Positions 55,078-64,000 of a stretch of 64,000 nt of DNA are shown here, one piece after another. Below the pieces are notes generated by a model. That model searched no databases. It was not told where the DNA came from and saw nothing but the letters and a program-made list of their open reading frames with translations. Positions within the stretch are counted from its first letter, which is position 1. Each line of letters opens with the position of its first letter. The translations under genes were made by a program, and so were the position numbers. The DNA is from Powellomyces hirtus (lineage: Eukaryota > Chytridiomycota > Chytridiomycetes > Spizellomycetales > Powellomycetaceae), in the NCBI GenBank assembly GCA_025526995.1, contig JAHLKG010000019.1:1-64000 (forward strand), in the 5' to 3' direction.

Positions 55078-55940
55078 AGGACCGACCTTGAATGAGAAGT
55101 GAAGGTGACAGGAGCCCTCTGCTCAATCAACTACCATGATCCTCAAAGCCTCCACAAGATCCCCATCGCTCGCACCCCACATCTCTCGCACCCCATCCCA
55201 CCACTCTCCTGGCCACCAACAGTTGTCTTCCGCCATTCCTGTTCACGGAAACGTGGCGAGCTGGTGGCGTTTACTAAAATCTCTTAGTTAAAAGACTGCG
55301 CGGGAGGAAAACGACTAGATACTGGAACGAGCGCTGTACATAGCATAGCAAATTAGTCTCACCCTGTACAGTCATAATATTGATAGCCATATTGAAACAA
55401 AGCAAACATTGAAAACAAATCCCAACCACTTTGAGGGTTCACTCTTCCCTGGATGTGAGCAAACCTGACAAATGTGTGCAGTGCTGCTCTCAAAGGGGTG
55501 GCAAGCCTCATTCCTTGACTCACTTTTCTGAGACCTGCCCCGCAGTTGACGCACCGTGACGCCTCATCGATGAGAAAACCAAACCCCACAAACAAAGCCT
55601 TCCTCTCCCTTCTCAACGGGATGCGCATATCTAGATAAAGGCAGCATTGTGATGAGTGGCAGGAAAGCAAAGCAAGTTTCACCCGGTTCAACATCCCGTC
55701 AAAGCAAGTATGTATCGATATGGCGTCACACGAGAAGTGTGCAAAAGGGATTTGTAAAGGCGCGCGTTGCAATGCGGGATGAATTTGTCAGAACCCCCGC
55801 CCACATCGACGTCCAAGGAAGGCATATAAAAGGAGGAAGGCAGGCGCAGAGGGAACGTCACTAGAATCCCCGCACTCATCCTCACCCACATACACTCTGA
55901 CACTTCCCCGTCTCACATCAAACATCACACATAACCAAAC
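55078..55940. other. intergenic region, no gene seen
   Basis: 863 nt; contains a TATA box at 55823-55833 before the next gene. Minus-strand ORF 55359-55772 has no domain. Confidence 0.45.
55823..55833 (+). promoter_or_regulatory. TATA box of enoyl-reductase-like gene
   Basis: CATATAAAAGG, about 108 nt before the ATG at 55941; almost the same element as before the SET gene at 35364. Confidence 0.6.
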
Positions 55941-57094
55941 ATGACCCTCCCCAAACAGCAACTCTCTGTTGTCTTCAAGTCCAAAGGCGTCGCCGAGCTC
56001 GTCTCGGACGCCAAGATCCCCACCTTGCGGCCCGATTACGTCCTTGTCAAAGTGCACTCGGTCGCCCTCAACCCGACCGACTGGAAGCACGTCGACTTTG
56101 TCGCCACCGTCCCGGGCATCCGGCTTGGATGTGACTACTCGGGCATCGTTGAAGAGGTCGGAATGAACCTCAGCACCCCTTTCAAGAAAGGTGACCGCAT
56201 CGCTGGTCTTGTTCATGGCGCCAACGATAGCCAGCCGGAAGATGGCGCATTCGCAGAATACATCGTGGCCAAGTCGGGTACTGCAATCCATGTCCCAGAC
56301 TCGCTCCCGCTCGAGCACGCCGCAACCCTTGGTGTGGGTGTTGCGACCGCCGGGCAGGGATTGTACCAGAGCTTGGGGCTGCCACTGCCGGGAGCAAAGG
56401 ACGCCAAGACGGGAACTGTGCTGATTTATGGAGGAAGCACTGCTACCGGTTCCCTCGCGATCCAGTTTGCAAAGCTCTCGGGATGGAAGGTGGTGACTAC
56501 CTGCTCTCCGCGCAACTTTGAGCTGGTCAAGAAGTGCGGTGCTGACGCCGTCTTTGACTACGTAAGTGACATGTCACATTGAGCAGAAAACTGCGGAGGC
56601 CACTCTCCTTCTCCTTTGGCTCACACCGTTTACTTTTTTTGATACCATAGAATGACCCCGAATGCGCCAAAAAGATCCGCGAATTCACCTCCGACTCCCT
56701 CGCCCACGTCTTGGACTGCATTTCTCTCCCGGACAGCGCCAAGATCTGTGCCGATTCTTTTGGCAAGTCCGGCGGCAAATACTCTGCCCTTCTCTCCGTG
56801 CAAGACTTTCCCCGCAAAGATGTGCAGAACGTGTCCACGCTGGCCTACACAGCCTTGGGCGAATCGTTCCATAAATTTGGCCAAGTCTTCGACGCCAAAC
56901 CCGATGACTATGCGTTCCAGATCTCGTTCTGGTTACTCACGGAGCAGCTTATCAAGGAGGGAAAGATCAGTGTTCACCCCCCGCAGATTGGGAAGGATGG
57001 ATTGAAGGGTGTGCTGGAGGGCATGGATCTGTTGAGAAAGAATAAGGTTAGCGGGACCAAGCTGGTTTACCGCGTTGCTGATACACCCAAGTAA
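55941..57094 (+). CDS. MDR-family enoyl reductase-like oxidoreductase
   Basis: Exons 55941-56561 and 56651-57094 (phase 0), 354 residues. The GroES-like N-terminal half has LVKVHSVALNPTDWKHVDF and GCDYSGIVEEVG, and the Rossmann half has VLIYGGSTATGSLAIQFAKLSGWKVVTTCSPRN, the GGSTA-x-G cofactor loop of zinc-free fungal trans-enoyl reductases (the LovC/ApdC-like and toxin-biosynthesis ToxD-like group). No zinc-ligand Cys cluster is present. Such enzymes reduce C=C double bonds with NADPH and may stand alone as quinone or enone reductases. There is no polyketide synthase nearby, so a biosynthetic cluster role is not supported. Confidence 0.9.
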
Positions 57095-57633
57095 ACGAAT
57101 ACGGGGCGCTGTGTTGCTCTTCGCGTCAGTTGCAGTGTAGCTGTGTTACCCAAAGAGCAAGGAGAAGTGCGTTTTCCTTTGCATGGCATTGTACTCCTAA
57201 AGTCTGTGCATATCAAATTTGTATAATATCATTTGCATTTCTTTTCAATGAATCATCAAAAATGACGTTCGTCGAGAAACGTCAACATTTGTGGTGGAGG
57301 AGAAGACAACATAAACATTGGGCACGGACTCCACATGCTTTGAAGAAAACCGCCATGTGGCCTATCGTAAGGGGAATGACTCACAACATTGCTCAAAGCA
57401 GCGTCTGAGGCGAAAGTCTCGTCAAGCATTGTTAACAGTATTTTCTATGTACTACCGGTACTTTACGGAGAGACAGGGAAAGAGGAAAGAACGTCGCCAG
57501 CATATCCAGCGGAACAGCCGTTCCGAGCCAGCGCGCACCGCAACAGAAAACTACCAAACTAGGAGGGTATGTACCTTAACGGAAACCTAAAAGAGACGCG
57601 TCAACTAGTAATGAAAGAAGTGTGGGTGACGAT
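57095..57633. other. intergenic region between convergent genes
   Basis: 539 nt, no supported ORF. Confidence 0.4.
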
Positions 57634-58871
57634 CTACGCCGACGTGTTCGCACCCCAATCTGGGTACTCTCTCGGCAACGCATACTCTGGCATCTCCTTC
57701 ACAAAGTTCCTGCTCTGCACCTCACACCCTGCGTTTGTCAATTTCGCACAAATATCGGGGCGGATCAAGTTTTTCATCACCGGTCCAGTCGGGCCATCCA
57801 CATAATGCCACTGCCCGGCAAACGAGTACTGTCGCTTGTCGGATTTCGGGTACTGCTTATCACCCCATCGACCGCGGAAATTGAGCCACGCAACGTCTTG
57901 CACGTCGGTGGAGGGGGCAGGGGTGAAGACATTGGTGTCACGGTTGGAGCTGCTGGGGCCGTAGCAGTAGGCGCGGTAGTTTTTGGCAACGTCCAGGATC
58001 TTAGCCCCGCCTGCGGGGTTGCTGGTGATGTCTTTGAGGATACCGAAGGGGAGTGCATAAGGGTGATCGCCATTTACTCCATTATTAATATAGTTAGCAT
58101 GGCTGCCACGGGCCACGTAAACGATTGGTTTTCCGTCCCTCGTCTTTTCGACCGCCGAGAACGCCACCGCCTCGCCACCCGAGTGTTGCGAGTACCACAT
58201 CTGACTCGGCGTTCCCGCTTTGGCAAACCGGATCGTCACCGACTCCCAATCCCCGACATGACTCCCATAATGTCGTCCCAACACTTTGGGCCCGCGGTTA
58301 AACGCGTAGAAAAACATGTAGTGCACATCAACTGTGCCCTCGGGACCCTGGGGCGGGGTGATGACCACAGTCGCGGGACTCGGGCTCCGCTGAGTGGCTG
58401 CGTCGGGGGGTAGGCCGTGCTGCCACGCCGGATTCGTCTCTGGGTTGTCGTTGGAGGTGAGGTACGTGGATCCACCCGGGTATTGGTCGAGGTTCGAAGG
58501 CGAAAGAGGGGTAGGCCCCGCGACCTTGCCTCCGGCGTCGTTGAGGACGGTGACGTGGGAGAAGAGGTCGATGGGATCGGTCATGTAGTAGTTGTCTTGG
58601 CTTTCGAGGTACAGGACCGGGGCTTATCGATGCGGAGAAAACGGACGCAAACAACAGTGAGCACACATATCCCTTATTTCCAATAACAACATCAAGTCCA
58701 CAAAACAAGAGCAAAAAATCGCATACCATAATTCGTGACAAAGTCAGGCACTGGTCCACATTCGCGCGCCGCCGCAATGGGCGAGTAGTCGTCGCGCGGC
58801 AACGATCTCAGGGGAGCAGCGTGCACGGCACACACGGCCACGCACGCAAACGAGACCAGGCGGAGAAGCAT
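57634..58871 (-). CDS. secreted Vps62/DUF946-like protein
   Basis: Exons 58871-58727 and 58622-57634 (intron GTATGC...ATAAG, phase 1), 377 residues. Signal peptide 1-18 (LLRLVSFACVAVCAVHA). The domain begins NYAPVLYLESQDNYYMTDPIDLFSHV, followed by VDVHYMFFYAFNRGPKVLG, HVGDWESVTIRF, QHSGGEAVAFSAVE and VYVARGSHANYIN. The YAPVLYL, GDWE and SHANY elements are diagnostic of the Vps62/DUF946 family, found in fungi and plants; despite its name the molecular role is unknown. The C-terminus (FRGRWGDKQYP) is also typical. The signal peptide indicates a secretory or vacuolar location. Confidence 0.9.
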
Positions 58872-59752
58872 AGAAGGAGACGTGGGGTAATTTGCGGGAG
58901 CTTTTTATTAACTTGGAGGATTGAAATCAGCAATAACGGGTGCTTCGATTAATAAACTTTGACAATCGGCCGTCTGTTGGACCCCCGTCCGCCTATTTAT
59001 GTGAATGGCAATACTGCGATACTGTTCCGCACCCCTCCCCCAACCTTAGCGGCAAAAGCAAAGAATTTGCTGGCTTCTCCCCGTCCCACTGTGAACATGC
59101 CCATGAATTGCGGCGCTTTCAGATCATGGATCCCATTCTTTCCATTGAATCACGCTTTCGCATCATAATAGTAGGTTAATTGATGTTCGAAATATGGACT
59201 TCAAGTTGACCCAAGGAAACAGTAGAGTCTCCGCTGTCGTAGTCGATCTGGAGGAGAAGTGTACAAGCGGTACAGCACACATCAAATTGTATCATGTTAC
59301 AGCGTGGGCGATACACGTGGGCGGGATAAACGTCGTAACTAGTAGTGTCCAACGGTTGTTCGTTAGTCGCTGGCCATGCAATTCTCCCCAGGGCCCTGCT
59401 CAGGTATAATTGATCCACCTGCGGTAGCACGTTGTGCAATCAGTGGGATTGAGAATTCATACCGTCACGGTGATCAGAACTCGGAGGAGGACACGGGGGT
59501 TGCGCGTGGAGGTGCTGGAGTAAGTTAGTCCAAAGCGCGTGGGGAGTTTGTGCAACCAAAGAGTGTGTTGCATTGCACGTTGGCCAGTAGCCTTGCGATG
59601 AATGCCCAGGGAAAAATACATCGTTGTGTTCTCGTGTGCAAGCACTTTATCAGCAAGAGTTCTAAAGGCCCCCAGTTGATCATTAGGGTTGCAGAACATA
59701 TCGAAATTTGATTCAAATCCAGAAGTGTTTCAACCATCTCGCTCTGATTAAC
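58872..59752. other. intergenic region, no gene seen
   Basis: 881 nt. Several short ORFs on both strands, none with a domain. Confidence 0.4.
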
Positions 59753-61341
59753 CTATGATTCTACTACCACTCTCTGCTTGGGCCGCACCACATCATTATA
59801 AGTCTGCAGCAAGTCATCAACCGCCAAACTAACTCTAAAATGTTTCAGCGCCAAATGTCTCGCCAAGTGCCTCGCACGTTCATCCCCAAAACATGTCCCA
59901 ATCTTCTGCACAAAGTCCTCCTGATCACCGTCCCTAAACATCCACTCATCAATCACGCTATACACGCTCTTGAACGCACCCTCGCGGACGACCACCGCGG
60001 GGGTGCCGCACGCCATCGCTTCCGCGACCGTGAACCCAAACGTTTCGGATGCAGAGGCCGAGACGAACATATCGGCGCGGGCGTAGTATTTCGCTACTTC
60101 TTGCTCGGAAAGCACCACGCCGGTGAAAATAACGCGGTGGTGCGTGGTGGTCGCGGACATGGCGGGGGATTCGGCGAGGGACGAGTAAGGTGTGGGGGAC
60201 GGTTGGACGGTGGGTTTGGAGTAGACGTGGGATGCACCCACCGTCTCAACTGCGACGCATTCGAGGTGGGACCGGAAGGGCCCGTCCCCGACTAGGACGA
60301 GGGTGGCGCGCGAGAGGGAGGGGTGCGCCATAGCCTTGACGAGGAATTGGACATTCTTCTCCGGAGCCAGGCGGCCAACGTAGACCAGTGTCGGGCCTTT
60401 CTCCACGGGCTCGACAATTTCCGTCGAGGGTTGTTTCGAGTACGGTGGCAGCTGCTCCTCCTCACTTGCAACATGGCCCCTCCCTCTCCGTTTCCCACCC
60501 TCTTTATTCCCCACATGCACCTCTGACGAACTCGCCATCAACAAATCATCCATGCTGCCCTTTTCCCTCACTTGCGGGACAAACACGTCCGTGTTCAGGC
60601 CGCTTTTCATAAAATGAATACGGGGCGCATACTTGTAGACCACCGAGTCGGCAATCTTGGAGGGCACGCCCACAACGTCGGCCCAGCTGACGAGGAAGAT
60701 AAAGTAGAGGTAGATGTAGATGATGTTAATAAGATCGCCCGTGAGGCGATGGAAGATGGTTTTGTGGTAAAAGTAGGCTTCTTTGTAGTATTCCATGAGA
60801 ACGTGATAGGAGACGTAGACCTGAGGGGAAGGGAAGGAGGCCGGGGTTACGATTGCGTTGGCCACACATGACGACCGTGGGTGTTCGTGCGGACATATAC
60901 CTTCACGCCCCGGAGCTTGAACAAGGGTATCAACGGTACAAACGCAAGGCAAAGCGGCGAGACGATATGCACAATGTCGTACGGAACAGGAGTGAACGGG
61001 TTGATCAGTTGCCAGATCAGGAGCCATGGCGGGAAGATAAACATTCTAGAAAGGAAGGCATCGTAGGAGTCACGAGATGGACCAACTGACTGACAGACAT
61101 CTAAAAGTGCCTCATCCAACGCCTACCTCTGCTGCATATAAAACGGATTCGGCAAAGATGGCACGACCATATCACATGCCGTGCCCGCGACGGACGCTAT
61201 CGTGACCACATGGCCCGCGTCCCGGTATCCTTTGGTCAGATTCTTGAATCGGTTCGCGATCCCGGAGACGTAGGGTGGGAGGTACTCGGTGACGACCAGG
61301 ATCCGCATCGGGTCGAAGGTGAGGGTGGTAGGTGATGACAT
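59753..61341 (-). CDS. GT4-family glycosyltransferase
   Basis: Exons 61341-61127, 61045-60901 and 60820-59753; phases agree, 475 residues. The N-terminal GT-B half starts MRILVVTEYLPPYVSGIANR (the usual P-x-x-GG-type loop is here PPYVSGIANR) and includes DIVHIVSPLCLAFVPL. A hydrophobic patch at 160-190 (LINIIYIYLYFIFLVSWADVV) may associate with membrane. The C-terminal half has TLVYVGRLAPEKNVQFLVKAM (donor-binding GRL-x-x-EKN), LVLVGDGPFR, and the E-x7-E motif SASETFGFTVAEAMACGTPAVV. The architecture resembles SQD2/PimB-like lipid glycosyltransferases. A Lys/Gly-rich insert of about 45 residues (HVGNKEGGKRRGRGHV) interrupts the linker. Acceptor unknown. Confidence 0.9.
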
Positions 61342-62688
61342 TGCGGTGTTTGGTGGACTGCAGATCTTCAAGCGCCTTTGAGGGCGGAAGTTGTGATGCC
61401 ACTGAATAGGGAAAGTCACGAAAAGACAAATTCGACTCGGAACTCAATGTGCTACAGATCCGGAGGGTCATTGAGGGCCGAAGCCTCGATTAAATCCTCT
61501 TTCTTATGTCTTCCGTCGGAGAGTAGCCATACTGTTGGGTACCCTCAGTGGGACAGCGACGGGACAAAGTCCTTCCATACCAAATGCTCAAAGTTAGCTT
61601 TTAGCTTTGTTCTCCCTTTCCGGTCTTCTGCATCTTTTTTCGGACCATAATTATAATAGGCGTGAACAATTGATAATCGAAAGGAGACAAATAGATATTG
61701 TGACGTCGCACGTTGTCGGGATGTCCGCGACCTCATTTTGACCCATGGTACTTAGCACCCCACCCCTCTTGATGTTATTCATTTTTGTTCATCGTGGAGC
61801 TCCCTACGGCAGTTAGGAATGGGTCCCACGTGGCTAAGCATCCCGCTGGGAAAAAAAGTTTTCCACCGGCAATGATGATATCCGCACGTTTCAGTGCACG
61901 TGCATGAATAGGACCGCAAAAGTGATATTATCCTCCCAGATGAAAGAAAGTGGGCTAGCGCGGTTCGTGCTCGTCCAACCACATTCCCTGACGCACTAGT
62001 TACGTTGATCAAGGTCGCTCATCCGTTTCGCTGGCAAGACGGCACCCTCGTTACAAAGTATCTCGTGTGTTCGGAAGGTTCACCCTTCTGCATCAAACTG
62101 TCAATTTGTGCCGTCAACCATGTATCTACGCGTTAAAACGCGTCTGTTCATAGCTACTAGTACGACCATCAACTCTTGCTCTTTAGGTTCTATCCTATAC
62201 GGGGTTCGAAGATCAAATTTTCTAATTGCTCCCTGCTTGTAGTTTGAGAAATGCGCACTGGTGCACCACCGTTGCGGGAGTACGGAGTACGGGGCTGTTG
62301 CTCTTTTCACACCTCGAGTGACTTTAACTCGGAACACATGGCTGTGACAACGACCTGAGGTTGTTGTCTGGCCTTGTTTGCTATTCGTTCCCTCCATTCC
62401 GCGTTTGGGAGGATTATTTGGCGGTATCTGGGGCATGTAGAAAGGGTGATTCAGATGCTCAGCTACAACAGCAAGCAAGCATAATACATTGGCTGCTGGC
62501 AATTTCTTGTAGTGGCACCATCTTTATCACACATTCCTTTCGTGGAGCCCCAGACATTCCCGAGTGTTGTCTGTTTAAAACGCACAAATCTAATTCATTT
62601 GAGCGAACTGGTATTAAAGCCCATTCGGCATTGTTCTCATGCATCATCGAACATGGGTCGTCCCCACACAATTATGGATACTGTTGCT
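61342..62688. other. intergenic region, no gene seen
   Basis: 1.35 kb between two minus-strand genes; short ORFs only (61378-61736, 62101-62705), without domains or splice partners. No tRNA was recognised by eye. Confidence 0.4.
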
Positions 62689-63345
62689 CTACTCGCCGTG
62701 TTTGAGCACTCTCACCCACTCCCGATAGTTGAATCCGCCCTTATCGTCCACGGGGGCGCCCTTGAACATGATATCCACCTCTTCATGAGTAAACCTATCT
62801 CCCATGCCCACCATCTCCTCTCTCAACAGCTCCGCATCCACAATCCCGGTCTTGTGTTCATCAAACGCCTCGAACGCCGCCAGGATTTCCGTCTCGGGGT
62901 CCGTCCCGCTCATTTTCTCGCCCATGAGGGTGAGGAACATGGTGAAGTTGATGGACCCGGGTGCTTCGGTAATCATGGCGTCGACGGTGGCATCGCTACA
63001 GGGTTGCCCGAGACTGGACAGCATGTCTTTGAGATCTTCGCGATCGATGAACCCATCGCTGTCGTGGTCAATGAGCGAGAAGGCTTCTTTAAAGGCCCCG
63101 ATCTGCGTTTGGTCGAACATGGCAAAAATGTTGCTGTTCTGCCGGACGGCGCGCTTCTTGCGTTTATCTCTTGCGGTTGACTGTAGACAGAAGAACGGTC
63201 AGTTTTGGCGAACAGAGGAGGGGCTGGTTCAGGGGGTACGGCAGTTGTATTCTGGAATATCATAATTTGATTTGATTTTCTGTTCCTCCTCCTTCTCCCC
63301 CCCCCACTCCACATCGGCAGGTTGTTCAACAGTCAAACATACCAT
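62689..63345 (-). CDS. myosin regulatory light chain (non-muscle type)
   Basis: EF-hand light chain that binds the IQ2 motif of type II myosin and controls contraction. Exon 1 supplies only the ATG (63345-63343); the intron 63342-63181 starts GTATGT right after it and ends CTACAG; exon 2 runs 63180-62689. The product is 164 residues, family length about 170. The N-terminus [20 protein letters not shown] then [14 protein letters not shown] matches animal RLC (basic segment, TSNVFAMFDQ). EF-hand 1 is intact ([12 protein letters not shown]); the other hands are degenerate, as usual. The phosphorylatable Ser is kept (QNSNIF), while the preceding Thr is Asn. The ATG-intron start is inferred from the splice sites. 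Confidence 0.9.
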
Positions 63346-63731
63346 TTCTGTTGCAATACGAGCGTGATATATGAGAGTTATGGGTGGTATGTATGGTACT
63401 GCAGCAGCGAGTTGTCCCTTCTGCCTGTCCGCCTGTCCGCCTGCCTGTCTGTCTGTTTGTTTGTTTGTTTGTTTGTTTGTTTGGGGGAGGTGAGATATTT
63501 TCAACGAGGCGTTCAGTTTTCGGTTCGCGTAAGTCGTCGCGTTAGTTCGATTTCGCGTCTCCCTGAATTTGGGATCGCCTCTATTTTCTTAAGTCGTTCA
63601 ACTTTCTGTCAATTCTTTCATTGCGCTAATTTCCATCAACAGTTTCTGGCCATTTAACGGTTCGGAATTAAATAAAACACTGCGAGGGCCTGCGAGCGTC
63701 GTCTCTCACGTATATATACGCACCCAGGGAA
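63346..63731. promoter_or_regulatory. divergent promoter region with a simple repeat
   Basis: 386 nt between divergent genes. Contains a (CTGT/CCGC) then (GTTT)n tract and a TATATATA run at 63711-63718 just before the next ATG. Confidence 0.5.
63421..63482. repeat. compound (CTGY)n-(GTTT)n microsatellite
   Basis: Degenerate CCTGTCCG units pass into about eight GTTT units. It lies in the divergent region upstream of the myosin light chain gene. Confidence 0.9.
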
Positions 63732-64000
63732 ATGCCCCCACCATCGTTCCTCACACTGCGATTTCTCCGCACCGCCCTGACTCATTCGCACGCATGTTTG
63801 TTCAACCCACGGCACACTTCTGCAACAGTATCACGGCATCGATGGAACGGCACGCTCCAGCAGCAGAGAACGAGATATAGCAGTGGTGTGGGGGGTGTTG
63901 GAGGAAATGCAGACCATGAGATTGGGGAAGTGGTAAAGGACGACAAGGAGTCGGAACACGAGCAGGAGGTGGAAGCTGTGAGCGAGTCACAGCGGGAGGA
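63732..64000 (+). CDS. N-terminal part of a mitochondrial protein (runs off right edge)
   Basis: ATG at 63732; the frame stays open for 89 codons to the window end. The N-terminus MPPPSFLTLRFLRTALTHSH is rich in Arg, Ser and hydrophobic residues with no acidic residues for over 50 positions, and contains RTRYSSGVGG, the RxYS-type mitochondrial presequence cleavage site. An acidic, Glu/Lys-rich region follows (HEIGEVVKDDKESEHEQE). This layout fits matrix proteins such as GrpE/Mge1, but the diagnostic domain lies beyond the edge, so the identity is open. An intron could also begin near the edge. Confidence 0.6.
   Translation, partial: MPPPSFLTLRFLRTALTHSHACLFNPRHTSATVSRHRWNGTLQQQRTRYSSGVGGVGGNADHEIGEVVKDDKESEHEQEVEAVSESQRE

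Noticed and set aside
55941..57094. Start of a polyketide gene cluster
   Set aside because: The enzyme resembles fungal trans-enoyl reductases, but no synthase or other tailoring gene of such a cluster is nearby.
61378..62705. Possible exons or tRNA genes in the 1.35-kb gap
   Set aside because: A scan by eye for B-box-like GGTTCGAATCC sequences and for spliced ORFs found nothing convincing; a tRNAscan run would settle it.
1..64000. CRISPR arrays, insertion sequences or transposons
   Set aside because: No regularly spaced repeats, transposase motifs or terminal repeats flanking a coding block were seen; all repeats found are short microsatellites or single duplications.

Overview
The window looks like nuclear DNA of a fungus, most likely a zoosporic (chytrid-type) lineage. 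Nearly every gene is split by short GT-AG introns (about 55-160 nt), promoters often carry TATAAAA boxes, and the content is fungal: chitin deacetylase, a CPC1/GCN4-type bZIP factor, fungal-type acetate kinase, flotillin, a BAHD-like acyltransferase and GPI-anchored S/T-rich surface proteins. It also holds genes usually linked to animal-like or flagellated cells: a non-muscle myosin regulatory light chain, a coiled-coil protein with a TSNAXIP1-like N-terminal domain, and two genes built from tau/MAP2/MAP4-type tubulin-binding repeats. All calls rest on reading translations, splice signals and motifs; no database search was possible.

Layout. 1-0.8 kb: 5' part of a Sir2-type deacetylase (minus strand, runs off the left edge). 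2.4-3.5 kb: a secreted S/T-rich GPI-like protein. 4.1-5.5 kb: first tau-like gene. 6.4-7.9 kb: a DUF4112-type membrane protein divergent from a small hydrophilic protein. 8.5-9.9 kb: flotillin. 11.3-12.9 kb: acetate kinase. 13.6-15.2 kb: secreted GH28 rhamnogalacturonase-like enzyme. 15.7-17.2 kb: MFS/GPH transporter. 17.4-18.8 kb: TSNAXIP1-like coiled coil. 19.5-21.0 kb: citrate carrier. 21.2-22.6 kb: Nup42-type nucleoporin. 23.0-24.3 kb: GT92-like pseudogene. 24.5-26.1 kb: PGAP4-like GPI glycosyltransferase. 26.7-27.9 kb: bZIP factor. 29.1-30.1 kb: SAM methyltransferase. 30.6-32.2 kb and 33.1-34.3 kb: divergent BAHD acyltransferase and SDR. 35.5-36.4 kb: membrane-anchored SET protein. 36.9-38.5 kb: mitochondrial carrier with a 9-nt microexon. 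39.0-40.2 kb: HAD phosphatase. 40.9-42.2 kb: third mitochondrial carrier. 42.5-43.8 kb: single-pass membrane protein. 44.6-45.6 kb: PEX11. 46.7-47.9 kb: CAD-type alcohol dehydrogenase. 48.2-48.9 kb: second tau-like gene. 49.7-50.9 kb: chitin deacetylase. 51.7-52.6 kb: putative lipid-anchored protein. 52.9-54.6 kb: LRR protein. 54.8-55.1 kb: small ORF. 55.9-57.1 kb: zinc-type enoyl reductase-like enzyme. 57.6-58.9 kb: secreted Vps62/DUF946 protein. 59.8-61.3 kb: GT4 glycosyltransferase. 62.7-63.3 kb: myosin regulatory light chain. 63.7 kb to the end: N-terminus of a mitochondrial protein.

There is no obvious single pathway cluster; it is ordinary gene-dense eukaryotic chromosome. Loose themes are cell surface and wall (GPI-like protein, PGAP4-like enzyme, GT92 relic, chitin deacetylase), mitochondrial or peroxisomal metabolism (three SLC25 carriers, PEX11, acetate kinase) and cytoskeleton (two tau-like proteins, myosin light chain, coiled coil). 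The most striking content is the pair of tau-like genes, 43 kb apart, with exons and repeats arranged as in metazoan microtubule-associated proteins.
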